Below, one piece after another: positions 8,522 through 17,660 of a DNA stretch of 64,000 nucleotides. Numbering within the stretch: position 1 is the first letter of the stretch; each line of letters starts with the position of its first letter. The notes under the pieces were generated by a model. The model did no database searches and was not told the DNA's origin. It saw only the letters and a list, made by a program, of their open reading frames with translations. The position numbers were made by a program, and so were the translations under genes. Origin of the DNA: Archangium_A sp035910535 (GTDB lineage: Bacteria; Myxococcota; Myxococcia; Myxococcales; Myxococcaceae); contig JAMHXF010000090.1 of NCBI GenBank assembly GCA_035910535.1, positions 248,001 to 312,000 of the forward strand. The letters are read 5' to 3'.

Positions 8522-10015
8522 ATGTTTCGGCGACGCGCACTGCACGCCCTCTTCATTCTGGGCATTTTCAGCAGCGTGTCGCGAGCCGACGAAGCCTTCG
8601 TGCCACCGACCGTCTCGGTGCAGGTGTCAGGCGGCGCGACGGCGCGGCAGACCAGCTTCGCGGTCGGCGGTGCGCAGCTCCGCGAGTCGCGGCTCACGGG
8701 CGTCTCTCCGACCTTCTTTCGGCTCGACGCGCAGGCGTGGTTCCTGCGCTTTCTGGGCGTCGAGCTCGAAGGTTCGGGCGACGTGTTTCGCGCAGACAAC
8801 GGCACCGATGACCTGGCTGCGCAGCGCTGGGGCACGCGGGCGGGTGTGGCGCTTCGCTACGTCACCGACGGCGGCTTCACGCTCTCGGGTGCGCTGGGTT
8901 ACGGCCTGTCGTGGGCGCCGGTGATTCGCTACCGCAGCGCAGCGCCGACCGCAGGGCAGCTCTTCACGCACGGCCCCACGGCGCGCGCAGGGGTGGGCCT
9001 CACGAAGGGGCGCTTCGACGGCTCGCTGAACGCGACGGTGTTGGTGCCCGTCGCCGGTGACGCGCGGGTGCTGGGGTTCGAGCCGCGGCTGTGGCTCGCC
9101 GGTCGCTTTCTCGACGTGGGCCCGAGCGCCTGGTGGCTCGGCGCAGACGTGGGCGCGCTCATCGAGAGCGGCGGTGCGTACGGCGGCGTCAGCGTTCGGT
9201 TCGCGGTCGCGCTGCGCGTGACGTTCGGCCCTCCGCGCGTGAGCTCCACCGTCATCGAAGGCCAGGTCGATGAAGCGGGCACGTTGGTAGTGCGCGTGTC
9301 GCTGCCTGATGGCGCGGTCGCGAAGGGCGCGCAGGTGTCGGTCGACGGCGCGGCAGCAGTCACGGTCGACGACGCGGGCGAGGTGAAGAGCGCGCCTTCG
9401 AACGGCACGCACGCAGTGACGGTGTCGCTCGCAGGGTTCCGGAGCACGAGCGCGTCGGGTGACGTCGCCGCAGGTCAGCAGCGCGTGCTTGAAGTGCGGC
9501 TCGCGGCGCTCACGGGCCCGGGGCGACTTGGCGGTGTGGTGCGCGCAGCTGCGGGCGCGAAGCCGTTGGTTGATGCCGTCGTGAACGTCGCCGAGCAATC
9601 GGCGCGCACCGACGCGAGCGGCGCGTACGTGTTCGAGAAGGTCGGGCCCGGGCCGGTGCAGGTGCGCGTCGACGCGCAGGGCTTCAATACGTCTGAGGAG
9701 GTCGCGCAGGTGCCGGCAGAAGGCGCGGCGTCGCTCGACTTCGCGCTCGAGCCGCTCGGTAAGGGCAGTCCGGCGACGGTTCGAGGCCTCGTGCGTTCGC
9801 GCAGCGGTGTCGCGCTCAAGGCTGCGGTGGTGGTGCGCGGCTCGAAACAGAAGGTCGTCGTCACGCCCGAAGGGCGCTTCGTCGCCACGCTGCCGGCCGG
9901 TGACTACACGTTCATCATCAGCGCGCCGGGCCACATCGCGCAGACGAAGAAGGTCACGCTCGCAGACGGCGAGCAGGCCATCTTCCACTGCGAGCTGCTC
10001 AAGGTGACGAGATGA
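8522..10015 (+). CDS. Outer-membrane barrel-like protein with three carboxypeptidase-regulatory-like domains
   Basis: Signal peptide (residues 1-22, cut near SRADE), then ~210 residues of alternating amphipathic strands ending in FAVALRVTF, consistent with a small outer-membrane beta-barrel. Three Ig-like repeats follow (about 245-320, 328-410, 415-495) carrying the carboxypeptidase-regulatory pattern: GxVxxxxGxPLxxAxVxV, TDASGAYVFEKVGPG, VRVDAQGF. ATG at 8522 is preceded by TACCTT at 12 nt. Its stop overlaps the start of the FecR-domain lipoprotein by 4 nt, so the two are translationally coupled and probably work together at the outer membrane. No TonB box or plug was seen. Confidence 0.78.
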   Translation: MFRRRALHALFILGIFSSVSRADEAFVPPTVSVQVSGGATARQTSFAVGGAQLRESRLTGVSPTFFRLDAQAWFLRFLGVELEGSGDVFRADNGTDDLAAQRWGTRAGVALRYVTDGGFTLSGALGYGLSWAPVIRYRSAAPTAGQLFTHGPTARAGVGLTKGRFDGSLNATVLVPVAGDARVLGFEPRLWLAGRFLDVGPSAWWLGADVGALIESGGAYGGVSVRFAVALRVTFGPPRVSSTVIEGQVDEAGTLVVRVSLPDGAVAKGAQVSVDGAAAVTVDDAGEVKSAPSNGTHAVTVSLAGFRSTSASGDVAAGQQRVLEVRLAALTGPGRLGGVVRAAAGAKPLVDAVVNVAEQSARTDASGAYVFEKVGPGPVQVRVDAQGFNTSEEVAQVPAEGAASLDFALEPLGKGSPATVRGLVRSRSGVALKAAVVVRGSKQKVVVTPEGRFVATLPAGDYTFIISAPGHIAQTKKVTLADGEQAIFHCELLKVTR

Positions 10016-11826
10016 AGCGGTTGTCGCTGTTGTTGGTGTTGTGGCTCACAGGTTGTCCTGAAGACGCGGAGCCGCCGCAGAAGCCCGCGCCGGTCACCGT
10101 CGCCATGCTCTCGGAGCTGCGCGGTGCGGTGACGTTGACGCGCGAAGGCGCCACGACCGCCGCGGCGTCAGGTGCGTTGTTCGAAGGTGACGTGCTGGCG
10201 ACGGGCGCCGGTGGGCACGCGCTGTTGCTGGGTGGTGGCCGCGAGGTCGAGCTGCTCGAGAACTCGCGCTTCCGCGTGGGCAAGACGCTCGCCGACCTCG
10301 CGCTCGACGTCGGTGAGCTGGTGTTCCTCGAGAGCGACGCCGGCGCCTTCAACACCGCGCTGGGTGCCGCGCGCCCGGGTGTCGGCAGCCGCGTGAAGTT
10401 GCAGGCCGGCGATGCGGGCACGACGTTCGAAGTCGGCATCGGCACGTTGGAGTTGATGGACGTCGCCGGCAGCTCGGAGACGGTGAAGGCCGGCGAGCGC
10501 TTCGTGGTCGGCATTGGCGTGCTGTCGATGGAGGCGCCCGTCGAGCCGGTGCCGCCGCCGGTTGAAGCGAAGCCCACGGTGAAGCTGACGCCGCGAGGCA
10601 ACGTGACGCTCAAGGGCAAGAAGCTCCCTGCAGAGGGTCGCGAGCTCGACGAGCAGAGCGCGTTCATCGTCGACAGGGCGGGGCAGTTGACCGTCGAAGC
10701 CGGCGGCGCGCGGGCGCAGTTTCAGGGCGCGGCGAAGGGCACCATCGAGCCGTTGAAGGGTGACGCGCGCTTCAAGGCCGGGCTCCGTGAAGGTGCAGTG
10801 CGCTTCTTCTTGAAGGAAGGCGAGAGCGTGCTGCTCGACGGCAAGAAGGTGCTGACGCTCAAGGCGAAGACGGCGACGACGCTGGTGGTGACGGCCACGA
10901 CGCAGGGCCCGCGCGTCGAGGTGCTCGGCGGCTCGCTCGAGACGTCCGTCGCCGACGGTGAAACGAAGACGCTCGAGGGCGGTGAGTCGGCGCAGGTGAA
11001 GGGCGTGAAGGTCGACGCGGCGAAGCGGGGCGCGCCGGTGTTGTCGCTGCCTGCGGGGCGCGCCTCGCGGGTGAATTGGGCGCGCCCTGGCGACGTGGCG
11101 CTGCTGCTGGGTGAAGGTGACGGCGCAGTCGAAGTGGCGACCGACGCGTCGTTCGAGAACGTCATCGTGTCGGCGAAGGAGGCGGAGTCGGTGGTGCTCC
11201 CTGCCCCGCTCAAGGGCGCGTTGTTCTGGCGTCGCGCGGGTGACGCCGAGCCTTCGCAGGTGCGCTTCGAGCGCGATGAGCATGCCGGCGCGGTGAGCGC
11301 GAAGTCAGACACCGTCGCTGAGACCGGCCTCAAGGCGACGGTCTATTTTCAGGGTGCGGTGCCGTCGTTGACGTTCACGTTCCCCACGAAGAGCGACTCG
11401 GCGTCGTGGCGGTTTCGCGTGTACTCGGCGGCTGACTTGAAGACCGCGTTGGTCGACCGCAGGGTCACCGAGAACAAGGCCGTCGTGGAGTCCGGCGCGC
11501 TCGCCGAGGGCAGCTACCTGTGGTCGGCGGTGCCCACGTCGTCGAGCGGGGTGGAGGCCACGGGCGGCCGCATGAACAAGATGGACGTCGTCTTCGACAA
11601 CTCGGTGACGCGCCTGGTGCTGACGTCTCCGAGAGACGGTGAGCGCGCGAGCAAGGCGGCGGGGGTGGCGCCGCTGGGGTCGCGGTTGTCGTTGAACGGG
11701 AAGGCCATCGCGCTCGATGCCGGTGGCCGCTTCTCGGTGCCGTTGCCGACGAGCAACGTGGCCGTGTTCAAGCTGACGACGAAAGACGGCGTCGACAGCT
11801 ACTGGGTGCGGCGCCTCGCTCGCTGA
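10012..11826 (+). CDS. FecR-domain lipoprotein
   Basis: Lipoprotein signal with lipobox LTGC at residues 12-15. Residues ~30-170 match the FecR periplasmic domain (a LRGAVTLTREG opening, LFEGDVLATGAGGHALLLGGGREVEL, then LDVGELVFL), normally the part that talks to an outer-membrane receptor. A second FecR-like unit appears at ~210-330 (AGGARAQFQGAAKG, EGAVRFFLKEGE, VEVLGGSLET). The C-terminal ~250 residues look like beta-sandwich domains. There is no N-terminal anti-sigma part and no adjacent sigma gene, so this is not a classic FecIR module. Coupled by a 4-nt overlap to the upstream barrel protein and convergent with the next gene. Confidence 0.82.
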   Translation: MKRLSLLLVLWLTGCPEDAEPPQKPAPVTVAMLSELRGAVTLTREGATTAAASGALFEGDVLATGAGGHALLLGGGREVELLENSRFRVGKTLADLALDVGELVFLESDAGAFNTALGAARPGVGSRVKLQAGDAGTTFEVGIGTLELMDVAGSSETVKAGERFVVGIGVLSMEAPVEPVPPPVEAKPTVKLTPRGNVTLKGKKLPAEGRELDEQSAFIVDRAGQLTVEAGGARAQFQGAAKGTIEPLKGDARFKAGLREGAVRFFLKEGESVLLDGKKVLTLKAKTATTLVVTATTQGPRVEVLGGSLETSVADGETKTLEGGESAQVKGVKVDAAKRGAPVLSLPAGRASRVNWARPGDVALLLGEGDGAVEVATDASFENVIVSAKEAESVVLPAPLKGALFWRRAGDAEPSQVRFERDEHAGAVSAKSDTVAETGLKATVYFQGAVPSLTFTFPTKSDSASWRFRVYSAADLKTALVDRRVTENKAVVESGALAEGSYLWSAVPTSSSGVEATGGRMNKMDVVFDNSVTRLVLTSPRDGERASKAAGVAPLGSRLSLNGKAIALDAGGRFSVPLPTSNVAVFKLTTKDGVDSYWVRRLAR

Positions 11827-11829
11827 CGC

Positions 11830-13620
11830 TCAGCCGATTTCGAAGATGCACGTCGAGCTGCAGCCGTCGCCCGAGACCGTGTTTCCGTCGTCGCATTGCT
11901 CGCCCGCGTCGACCTGCGTGACGCCGTCACCACAACCGACGCGACGGCAGCCCGGCCCGCACAGGCCGCCCGAGTTGTTGCCGTCGTCGCACTCTTCGCC
12001 CGCGTCGGGCTGGTGCACGCTGTCGCCGCAGAACCCGGCGCGCGACTGGCAGCCGGGCATGCAGCCTCCGTAGCGGCCGTCGTTGACGCCGTCATCACAG
12101 GCCTCGAAGCGCGTCACGATGCCGTCGCCGCAGCGCCAGTCGCAGCTCGAGCGCGGCGCGTTGAAGCCGCGCAGCGTGAGCCGGTAGCTCGAGCCGGTGG
12201 TGTGTCGCTCGGCCTGGAACACCACCGCCTCGTACACACCGCCGTCACGGAGGTTGAACGTCGTCGCGGCGTTCGCGTCGAGCGTGATGCCGCCTGATTC
12301 CGGGCCGTGCACGCCGCCGAGGTCGACCGCGCGGCGACCGTTGATGAAGACCCACACGTCGTCATCGCCGCGGAAGTCGAGCGACTCACCGCCCGCGTAG
12401 TTGAACCAGTACCGCAGCTCGCTGGTGAAGTTGAAGTTGTGCCCGTGGCGATGCGGCTCGGTGCCGTCGCGAGCCCAGCCGCGGTTGTCGAGCGGGAAGA
12501 AGTCGTTGCTGTCGAACACGTACGAGCCGTTGCTCTGGCGCACCACCTCGAGGCGGTCCGTCTCGGTGCGGTTCACGTTGGGCGTGTCGCGGTACCACTG
12601 GTTGAAGAACTGCGCGCCGTGCGTGCTCGGGGTGGTGGTGGCGCTCGCGTACACGGGCTTGCCTGCGTCGCCGAGGAACAGGCCGACGATGCCCTGGTCG
12701 CCCGTGTTCTTGTTCTCGAAGTCGATGTGGCCGCCGTCGGCGCCCCACGGGAGGAAGTCGCGATAGACGATGGGAATCGCGAGGCGCTGCTGTGCGGCGG
12801 GCGTCTGGTCGACGCAGGTGAAGCCCGGTTCCTGCGTGCATTGCGGCGAGCACCCGTCACCCGCGCGCGTGTTGCCGTCGTCGCACATCTCGCCTGCTTG
12901 CCGAATGCCGTCGCCACACACCGCGGTGCACACGCCGTCGCTGCAGCGCGGCTCGGCCTTGCACGTGGTGTCGCAGCCGTCGCCGAGGTCGTTGTTGCCG
13001 TCGTCGCACTGCTCGATGCCTTCACGAATGCCGTTGCCGCAATCGGTGGTGACGCAGCCGACGCCCGCGTCGTTGCACGCGTAGCCTTCTTCGATGGTGC
13101 AGCCCGAGCTGCAGCCGTCGCCGCTGGTGGTGTTGCCGTCGTCGCACTCTTCGAGGCCCGCGATGAAGCCGTCGCCGCAACGTTCGGCCACGCACGCCAC
13201 GCCCACCGTCGGGCACACCCAGCCTGCTTCGAGCGTGCACGTCGCGCTGCAGCCGTCACCGCTCGTGGTGTTGCGGTCGTCACACACTTCGGCGCCCCCG
13301 CGGACACCGTCGCCGCACACGTGGCTCTGACCTCCGCCGCCGCTGCCGCCGCCCTGTGCGCCGCCGCCACCTCCGCCGGTTCCACCGCCGAGGCCGCCAC
13401 CTTGTGCGCCGCCGCCGGTGCCTCCGTCAGTCTCGCCACCGCCGGTGCCGCCGCCCGCGCCGCCACCGTCGACGGAGCCGGGTTTGCACTCGCCCTCGAT
13501 GCAGATGTTGCCGCCGCTGCACTCGTCGTTGGTCGAGCAGGTGGTGGGCCCGCACTGGCAACCCGCAAGAGAAAGAAGTGACGCGGCGACGACGTATCGG
13601 AGAACGAAAGTGTGCTTCAT
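11830..13620 (-). CDS. DUF4215 cysteine-repeat lipoprotein with fibro-slime (PA14-like) domain
   Basis: Surface lipoprotein: start at 13620 gives MKHTFVLRYVVAASLLSLAGC. A short CSTNDECSGG-type Cys motif and a Gly-rich linker lead into four DUF4215 repeats (CGDG...EQCDDGNN...GDGC). Residues ~270-500 carry a fibro-slime/PA14-like domain recognised by FRGDDDVWVFINGRRAVDLGG and a preceding LRYWFNYAGGE; such domains bind carbohydrate or calcium in slime-mould and myxobacterial surface proteins. Three more DUF4215-type repeats close the protein. The sandwich of Cys repeats around one beta domain suggests a rigid adhesin. Convergent with the FecR gene with only 3 nt between stops. Confidence 0.85.
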   Translation of the reverse strand: MKHTFVLRYVVAASLLSLAGCQCGPTTCSTNDECSGGNICIEGECKPGSVDGGGAGGGTGGGETDGGTGGGAQGGGLGGGTGGGGGGAQGGGSGGGGQSHVCGDGVRGGAEVCDDRNTTSGDGCSATCTLEAGWVCPTVGVACVAERCGDGFIAGLEECDDGNTTSGDGCSSGCTIEEGYACNDAGVGCVTTDCGNGIREGIEQCDDGNNDLGDGCDTTCKAEPRCSDGVCTAVCGDGIRQAGEMCDDGNTRAGDGCSPQCTQEPGFTCVDQTPAAQQRLAIPIVYRDFLPWGADGGHIDFENKNTGDQGIVGLFLGDAGKPVYASATTTPSTHGAQFFNQWYRDTPNVNRTETDRLEVVRQSNGSYVFDSNDFFPLDNRGWARDGTEPHRHGHNFNFTSELRYWFNYAGGESLDFRGDDDVWVFINGRRAVDLGGVHGPESGGITLDANAATTFNLRDGGVYEAVVFQAERHTTGSSYRLTLRGFNAPRSSCDWRCGDGIVTRFEACDDGVNDGRYGGCMPGCQSRAGFCGDSVHQPDAGEECDDGNNSGGLCGPGCRRVGCGDGVTQVDAGEQCDDGNTVSGDGCSSTCIFEIG

Positions 13621-13714
13621 GACTCGCGGCAGCCTGAACCCGGACTGCCATGAGCGCAACCGCGTGACCCCGATGTCGCGATTTTCTTCCTCTCGAGCGG
13701 CGCAGCGTGACGGC

Positions 13715-13720
13715 TAGGCT
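13715..13720 (+). promoter_or_regulatory. -10-like TAGGCT placed for a leaderless mRNA
   Basis: TAGGCT is followed by exactly 7 nt and then GTG at 13728, so the predicted +1 coincides with the start codon. This is the reason for choosing the GTG at 13728 over the one at 13707 for the kinase gene. Confidence 0.5.
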
Positions 13721-13727
13721 GGAGCGC

Positions 13728-15935
13728 GTGGCATCCACCCCGAGTGGGCTCGTCGTCGAGAACCTGACGCCGGTCCGTCATCGCAATGGCTTCGAAGAGT
13801 TGGCGGGCGTCACACAAGGTCGCCCGGTGTCGGTGGGTGTCACCAACGCTGGGCTCTTCGCCAGCTGGCCGTCGGCGAACGGCTTCGCCGAAGCGGTGCG
13901 TGGAGCTCAAACGGTCGAGCACTCCAACGTGGCGCGTACGCTGGCCATCGACCCGGCCGGTGAGCAGCGCTGGGCCGTGCTGTGGGAGCGCGTCGACGGC
14001 GTGACGCTCGACGAGGTGCTGCGGCAGCGCGGCGCGTTGGCGGCTGATGAAGCGGCGCCGTTGATTGCGGCCATCGCGCAGGCGTTGTCGGCGGCGCACG
14101 CGAAGGGCGTCTTGCACGGAGACCTGTCAGCCGCGTGGGTGACGCTGGTCGACGGCGCGGCGGGCCCGCAGGTGAAGGTTGCGGGCTTCGGGTTGGGCAT
14201 GTTGAGCGCGTTCACGGGCGGCACCCGGCCGACCATCGCCACCGACCTCTCGGCGCTCGGAGGGCTGCTGCACGAGGTGCTGACCGGCTCGCGACCGCAG
14301 GGAAAAGTCGGCGTGCTGCCGACTGCGGCCGCGCACCTCGGGCCCGTGCTCTCGAAGAGCCTCGGCTACGACGTTTCGGGCCGTTTCCGCAGCGCGACCG
14401 AGCTCGAGAGCGCGCTGGCCGACGCGAACCGCACGCGGGTCTCAGGCGGCGTGGTGGTGGCGCCGGCGAGCGCCCCGCCGAGGCGCAGCGGCATCGCGTT
14501 GCGCACGCTGGGCCCGTGGGAGCTCGAGAAGCTGCTCGGCGAAGGCGCGATGGGGCAGGTGTTTCTCGCGCGGCACACGTTGCTGGGTCGGCAGGCGGCC
14601 ATCAAGGTGCTGCGGCCCGAGCAGTACCAGCGCGAAGACCTCATTCAGCGGTTCTTCCAGGAAGCGCGCTCGGTGAATCAGATCAACCACGAGCACATCG
14701 TGGAGATCTCCGACTTCGGCCAGGAGCTCGGCGCCGACGGGCACCCGGTCGCGGTGTACTTCGTGATGGAGCTGCTGCAGGGGCAGACGCTCACCGAGCG
14801 CATCGCGCAGCGGCCGCTCTCAATCGAGCGCTCGCTGCACGTGATTCGGCAGTTGGCGTCGGCGCTCGCGGCGGCGCACCGGCTCGGCGTCGTGCACCGC
14901 GACGTGAAGACCGACAACGTGTTCCTCATCACCCGGCAGGGTGACGCCGAGTACGTGAAGGTGCTCGACTTCGGCGTCGCAAAGCTGACGCAGCCCACGC
15001 ACGCCGCGCCCACCGTCTCGACGATGGACGGAGCCATCATCGGGACGCCGACGAGCATGTCGCCGGAGCAGGCGTCGGGCGCGCCGGTTGATCAACGCGC
15101 TGACATCTACGCGGTGGGCGTGCTGCTCTATTTGATGTTGTCGGGCCGGTTGCCCATCGACGCTGACAACTTCGGCAAGCTCATCGCGCTGCTGTTGACG
15201 AAGCCGCCCGACCCTCTGCCCGCGAAGAACCCGCTGGGAGAGCCGATTTCTCCGGCGTTGGCGGCGGTGGTGATGCGCTGCCTCGAGAAGGACCCGGCGA
15301 AGCGCCCGCAGTCGATGGACGCGTTGATCGCCTCGTTGCGCGCGCCCGCCCCGGTCGTCGACGACGAGCCCGTGGTGTTGCCGAAGTCGTCGCGCGGCGG
15401 CGTGCTCGCGGGCCTGGGGCTCGTGCTCGCCGGGCTCGTGGGTGGTGGCGTGTGGTGGTCGCAGCAGACGGCAGACGTGGTGGTCGATGGAGTCGTCGAC
15501 GCGGGGCCGGCGCGGGTCGTCGAGCTGCCAGTGCCTGAAGATGCGGGGCTCGAGGTGGTCGCCGCCCGCGTGGAAGAGCCCGTCGATGCAGGGCTCGAAG
15601 CGCCCGATGCAGGCGTGAAGGTGAAGGTCGCTCCAGCGAAGCCGGTGGAGCTCACGGCGGAGTTGGTGACGAAGGTCGTCGAGCGTGACCGCGGCCCGGT
15701 GTCGGCGTGCATTCATCGGCACCGCGCGCTGTTGCCGGGGTCGGCCGGCACGATTCGAGTGCAGTGGACGGTGCAGAAGAGCGGCGAAGTGACCGACGTG
15801 GCGTTCGTCGATTCGACGCTGAAGGGCACGCCGCTCGAGTCGTGCATCGTGAAGGCCGTGAAGGGGTTCGATTTTCCCCGGCACAACGGGAAGGCGCGCC
15901 CGATGGCGCTGCCGTTCACGTACTCGAGCAAGTGA
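13728..15935 (+). CDS. Membrane Ser/Thr kinase: pseudokinase + kinase + AgmX/TonB-like periplasmic tail
   Basis: Hanks-type kinase. The first ~250 residues look like a degenerate kinase: LSAAHAKGVLHGDLS replaces the HRD loop (Gly for Arg), GFG replaces DFG, and no glycine loop or VAIK lysine is seen. Residues ~262-525 form an intact kinase with GEGAMGQVF, AAIKVL, HRDVKTDN, DFGVAK and the activation-segment GTPTSMSPEQA. A TM helix (LAGLGLVLAGLVGGGVWW) near residue 565 leads to an Asp-Ala-Gly-rich linker and a C-terminal ~85-residue domain with VSACIHRHRA, GTIRVQWTVQKSG and a second Cys, like the AgmX/PglI/TonB-C domains of myxobacterial motility and transport proteins. Substrates unknown; it converges with the surface lipoprotein operon. 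Confidence 0.9.
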   Translation: MASTPSGLVVENLTPVRHRNGFEELAGVTQGRPVSVGVTNAGLFASWPSANGFAEAVRGAQTVEHSNVARTLAIDPAGEQRWAVLWERVDGVTLDEVLRQRGALAADEAAPLIAAIAQALSAAHAKGVLHGDLSAAWVTLVDGAAGPQVKVAGFGLGMLSAFTGGTRPTIATDLSALGGLLHEVLTGSRPQGKVGVLPTAAAHLGPVLSKSLGYDVSGRFRSATELESALADANRTRVSGGVVVAPASAPPRRSGIALRTLGPWELEKLLGEGAMGQVFLARHTLLGRQAAIKVLRPEQYQREDLIQRFFQEARSVNQINHEHIVEISDFGQELGADGHPVAVYFVMELLQGQTLTERIAQRPLSIERSLHVIRQLASALAAAHRLGVVHRDVKTDNVFLITRQGDAEYVKVLDFGVAKLTQPTHAAPTVSTMDGAIIGTPTSMSPEQASGAPVDQRADIYAVGVLLYLMLSGRLPIDADNFGKLIALLLTKPPDPLPAKNPLGEPISPALAAVVMRCLEKDPAKRPQSMDALIASLRAPAPVVDDEPVVLPKSSRGGVLAGLGLVLAGLVGGGVWWSQQTADVVVDGVVDAGPARVVELPVPEDAGLEVVAARVEEPVDAGLEAPDAGVKVKVAPAKPVELTAELVTKVVERDRGPVSACIHRHRALLPGSAGTIRVQWTVQKSGEVTDVAFVDSTLKGTPLESCIVKAVKGFDFPRHNGKARPMALPFTYSSK

Positions 15936-17660
15936 TCAGCAGTGACGTCGTCGCCAACGGCGGGAGATCAACAAGCCCAGCAACAACGTCGGCACCGCCG
16001 TGCCGCTCGAGCAGCCGCATGACGTGACGAACGTCGCCGGCTCGCTGGAGATGCCGCCGCCGGTCGCGCTACCACCGCCGGTTGGGTCGCCACCGCCGTT
16101 CCCGCCACCACCGCCGTTCCCGCCACCACCGCCGTTCCCGCCACCACCGCCGGTCCCGCCACCGCCGCCGTTCCCGCCACCGCCTCCGTTCCCGCCACCG
16201 CCTCCGGTCCCGCCACCGCCTCCGTTCCCGCCACCACCGCCGGTCCCGCCACCACCGCCGGTCCCGCCACCACCGGCGCTGCCGCCTGAGCCGCCGCCGA
16301 AACCACCACCGGCGCCGCCGCCTGAGCCGCCGCCGAAACCACCACCGAAACCACCACCGGCGCCGCCTCCTGACCCGCCTCCGATGGGCCCGACGCCACC
16401 GTCATTCGCGGACATCGGAGGGAGGCAGCCACCGTCGCCATCGCAGATCCACGACACCGGGCACCCAGTCACCAACATGTCGACACACATCACGCCGCCG
16501 AGGCATTCGCCCATCGTGCAGCTCGACGTGCGACACGACGTGCCAACCGTGCACTCCTGCAGCTCACCGGCGACTGAGGGCGGCGTCGAAACGCGAAACA
16601 CAGCGCCCGCCGAGCTCGAGTGCAGCGGCGCACCGATGATGGCGTCGTCACCGTCGATGACGATCGCCGCGCCGAACGCGGAGCCGACCTCACCTGTCCA
16701 CGCGACGGTGCCTGCGTCACCGATGAAGCGCGTCGCCGTCATCTTGTTCGGGTCTCCGACCCAGAGCGCCGCCAGCGTCTGGTCCGCGAGCGGCTCCAAC
16801 GCCAGCGCAGCGCCGAAGCTATTCATGCCGCCGATCGCGTTCTCCACCAGCTTGTTGACGAGCGTGATCCCTCCGTCTGCCATCGAGAACACGTACACGG
16901 CGTTGATGCCCGGCGCGCCGACGATGATCTCGAGGCCCGGTGCAGGGTGCACCTCGCCGATGACAATCGAAGCGCCGAACCGCGCGTCCAAGTTCGTCGA
17001 CGGTGAATTGATGACTCGCGGCGGCGCGAGGCCTCCGTCGACGAGCGTGTGTAACGAGTAGACCGAGACGAGGCCCTGCTGGGGGCTGCCGACGGCGAAG
17101 AAGGTGTGCAGCGGCGCGAACGAGACGGCCTCGCCGAAGCTCCCGGTGTCGGTCGCTTCGTTCAAGAACGCGACCGCCAACGGCGACGATGACTCCAACA
17201 ACGTCGCGCGCGGCGGGTTGCCGACGAGCAGCTGTCGTATCGCGCCAGTGCCTCTCGCGAGCGACGACACCGCGCCGATGTTCACGACACGAAGGAAGCC
17301 GCCGTCGCTCATGAACGCGGTGAGGCCGCCTTCGCCGCCCGTCATCACGAGCGGCCCCGCAGCGGAGTCGTCACAGGCCACGGCCATGCCAGATTGGTTC
17401 GGCGTGAGGGGGTCCGTGGGGCCGAACCGCGTCACCACGCCCGACTGCAGCACCGCGCTGTTGTTGCCTGGCGCGCCCGCCACGTAGCCGGGCCCACGAC
17501 ACGCGCCGAGCGACGCGCCGAGCCTCGAGCCCGGCGTGCCGGAGAGCTCTGCCACCCCCACCGGCATGGAGGCCGCCTGCCGAACCTGCGCGCTGGTCAC
17601 CGCTTCGTCGCGCCCACACGCGGTGAAGAGAATCAGTGCCGCACTCAGCCAGCTACGCAT
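15936..17660 (-). CDS. FG-GAP-like surface lipoprotein with Gly-rich stalk and MYXO-CTERM tail
   Basis: Start at 17660 gives MRSWLSAALILFTAC, a lipobox; the longer in-frame start lies inside the upstream gene's 3' end. Residues ~25-380 hold repeats of the FG-GAP/integrin-alpha type (RLGASLGACRG...VAGAPG, FGASIVIGE...EIIVGAPGINAVYVF), predicted to fold as a beta-propeller. A Cys-rich segment (CTVGTSCRTSSCTMGEC) and ~110 residues of Gly repeats follow. The C-terminus is CGCSSG, a hydrophobic stretch and RRWRRR, the pattern of a myxosortase sorting signal. The protein therefore carries both an N-terminal lipobox and a C-terminal sorting signal. Overlaps the upstream paralog by 16 nt; last gene of a minus-strand operon. 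Confidence 0.85.
   Translation of the reverse strand: MRSWLSAALILFTACGRDEAVTSAQVRQAASMPVGVAELSGTPGSRLGASLGACRGPGYVAGAPGNNSAVLQSGVVTRFGPTDPLTPNQSGMAVACDDSAAGPLVMTGGEGGLTAFMSDGGFLRVVNIGAVSSLARGTGAIRQLLVGNPPRATLLESSSPLAVAFLNEATDTGSFGEAVSFAPLHTFFAVGSPQQGLVSVYSLHTLVDGGLAPPRVINSPSTNLDARFGASIVIGEVHPAPGLEIIVGAPGINAVYVFSMADGGITLVNKLVENAIGGMNSFGAALALEPLADQTLAALWVGDPNKMTATRFIGDAGTVAWTGEVGSAFGAAIVIDGDDAIIGAPLHSSSAGAVFRVSTPPSVAGELQECTVGTSCRTSSCTMGECLGGVMCVDMLVTGCPVSWICDGDGGCLPPMSANDGGVGPIGGGSGGGAGGGFGGGFGGGSGGGAGGGFGGGSGGSAGGGGTGGGGGTGGGGGNGGGGGTGGGGGNGGGGGNGGGGGTGGGGGNGGGGGNGGGGGNGGGDPTGGGSATGGGISSEPATFVTSCGCSSGTAVPTLLLGLLISRRWRRRHC
16064..16392 (-). repeat. Gly-rich coding repeats (9/18-bp units)
   Basis: Degenerate tandem array of ccgccaccaccgccg-type units on the plus strand, reading GGGTGGGGGNGG on the minus strand within the surface lipoprotein. 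All units keep frame. Confidence 0.85.

Noticed and set aside
12307..13581. Long plus-strand ORF opposite the DUF4215/fibro-slime gene
   Set aside because: Low-complexity Ala/Val/Arg translation, a shadow of the minus-strand gene with lipobox, Cys repeats and a known fold.
16000..17061. Proline-rich plus-strand ORF
   Set aside because: Antisense reading of the Gly-rich repeat gene.
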